A DNA stretch of 64,000 nt, from positions 930,001-994,000 of the forward strand of contig JAUTDP010000014.1 in the NCBI GenBank assembly GCA_033439795.1, written 5' to 3'. Source of the stretch: Sordaria brevicollis. Taxonomy: Eukaryota; Ascomycota; Sordariomycetes; Sordariales; Sordariaceae. The notes below the pieces were generated by a model. It did no database searches, had not been told where the DNA came from, and saw only the letters and a program-made list of their open reading frames with translations. How positions within the stretch are numbered: the first letter of the stretch is position 1; every line of letters begins with the position of its first letter. Positions 63,226 to 64,000 of this stretch are shown here, piece by piece. A program made the position numbers and the translations under genes.

Positions 63226-63628
63226 GGGTATGTTCCACAACCTACTGGCGCAGGAGCAGTTATAGGATTGAACAGTTATAGTGGAGGCCTTAAGGGAGGC
63301 TTTCCTTTTTTCGATACTAGTTTTTAGTCGACAGCTGGCTGACGGAGGCTTGGTGGAGCACTTTGAAGTCCACCTCGAAGGGAAAAAGTACCTTGCCAAG
63401 ACGCTAATTTTCAACCAACCAAAACCTCGCATTGAAGGCTCAGTCCCACCCATACTGGTGAGATTTTGTCATACTGGTCAAAATTCTATACTGGTCGACA
63501 ACGACCAGTTCGACCAGCAGTTCGAGTGACTTCAAGGTACGCCCCACCCATCCCCCTGCCTAGCTACCCTCTCGAAAGTATCTCTTTCAAATAACTGCTC
63601 CTGCGCCAGTTGGTTGTGGAACATACCC
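63226..63628. mobile_element. 403-bp PIF/Harbinger-like MITE
   Basis: Terminal inverted repeats of 38 bp, identical except for one base (CCTACTGG versus CCAACTGG), begin GGGTATGTTCCACAACC. They lie at 63226-63263 and 63591-63628, flanked by a TAA duplication (63223-63225 and 63629-63631). A three-base TWA duplication with GGG termini is typical of PIF/Harbinger. The interior is non-coding and contains three closely spaced ATACTGGT motifs near 63450-63500. No transposase is encoded. Confidence 0.85.
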
Positions 63629-63631
63629 TAA

Positions 63632-64000
63632 CCTTGTTATCCCCGATTCCCGGATGCCGGGTGAGCCCCGCTCGCGGACCCGCAGTCAACGACATAGCTG
63701 CTTGGCTCCGGTCCGGCATTCGGCTGCCGTACAGCCGGAAAAATGAATACACGGTCCTAATCAGTACCAAGATTTGAAGTTAACGATGGATCCATGTATG
63801 AATTGTCAAAAGATATCGAGAATTCGTTTTCGAGATATCGGCAGTATCAGAGACCACCGGCGGAACCTCGGTGTTCTCCCTCCGCAGCACAGCATGTTCC
63901 AGATACAGTCAGCAAGCACGGCCGTTACTCATACCAGACATATGCTTCCATACCGGGAACAAGTATCCGGTCGTCTCTATCCAATGCCTTTCTATTTCCA
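63632..64000. other. Right edge of window, no gene seen
   Basis: The sequence has ordinary base composition with no reading frame, repeat or tRNA that I can support. Confidence 0.5.

Overview
The window is nuclear DNA of a filamentous ascomycete, most probably Neurospora or a close member of the Sordariaceae. The reasons are short GT-AG introns with CTAAC/CTGAC branch points, GC-rich coding regions in long non-coding spacers, and a retroelement eroded purely by C-to-T and G-to-A transitions with loss of CpA/TpG. That is the signature of repeat-induced point mutation (RIP). I recognised genes from the sequence alone; species and orthologue names are from memory, not from a search.

Layout. 1-6.0 kb: gene-poor, with a RIP-like remnant at the left edge and a decayed reading frame near 3 kb. 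6.0-10.2 kb: two tandem minus-strand genes, ribosomal protein S4 (three exons, with a possible frame-neutral cassette exon in intron 2) and a two-Myb telobox-binding protein of the Teb1/Tay1 type. A telomere-like GGGTTAGGGTT lies in the S4 promoter between them. 12.15-18.16 kb: a complete but RIP-destroyed Ty1/copia retrotransposon (169-bp LTRs, CGATC target duplication) holding a tRNA-like fossil. 18.2-29.5 kb: no gene seen. It contains a non-autonomous hAT-type element (22.80-24.76 kb, 8-bp target duplication) with a giant ATT microsatellite, followed by a stretch dense in TACCTA/TAGGTA.

29.55-32.89 kb: GPI-anchored, LysM-containing GH18 chitinase (minus). 34.9-35.3 kb: small two-exon membrane protein missed by simple ORF finding. 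36.58-36.85 kb: a 264-bp MITE with TA duplication. 40.85-41.73 kb: a Mid2-like single-pass cell-wall protein. 44.1-44.9 kb: a three-exon small secreted cysteine protein. 47.65-54.64 kb: a very large coiled-coil protein whose first exon I could not find. 56.47-58.42 kb: a four-exon cytochrome P450. 59.71-60.93 kb: a two-TM protein with a low-complexity tail. 61.18-62.95 kb: a secreted amidase-signature hydrolase (minus). 63.23-63.63 kb: a PIF/Harbinger-like MITE with TAA duplication.

How the parts relate. The chitinase, the Mid2-like protein, the small secreted protein and the amidase all enter the secretory pathway, and the first two act at the cell wall, but nothing suggests a co-regulated cluster. 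The P450 stands alone without biosynthetic partners. The clearest functional link is the Teb1/Tay1-type factor beside an S4 promoter that carries its probable binding motif.
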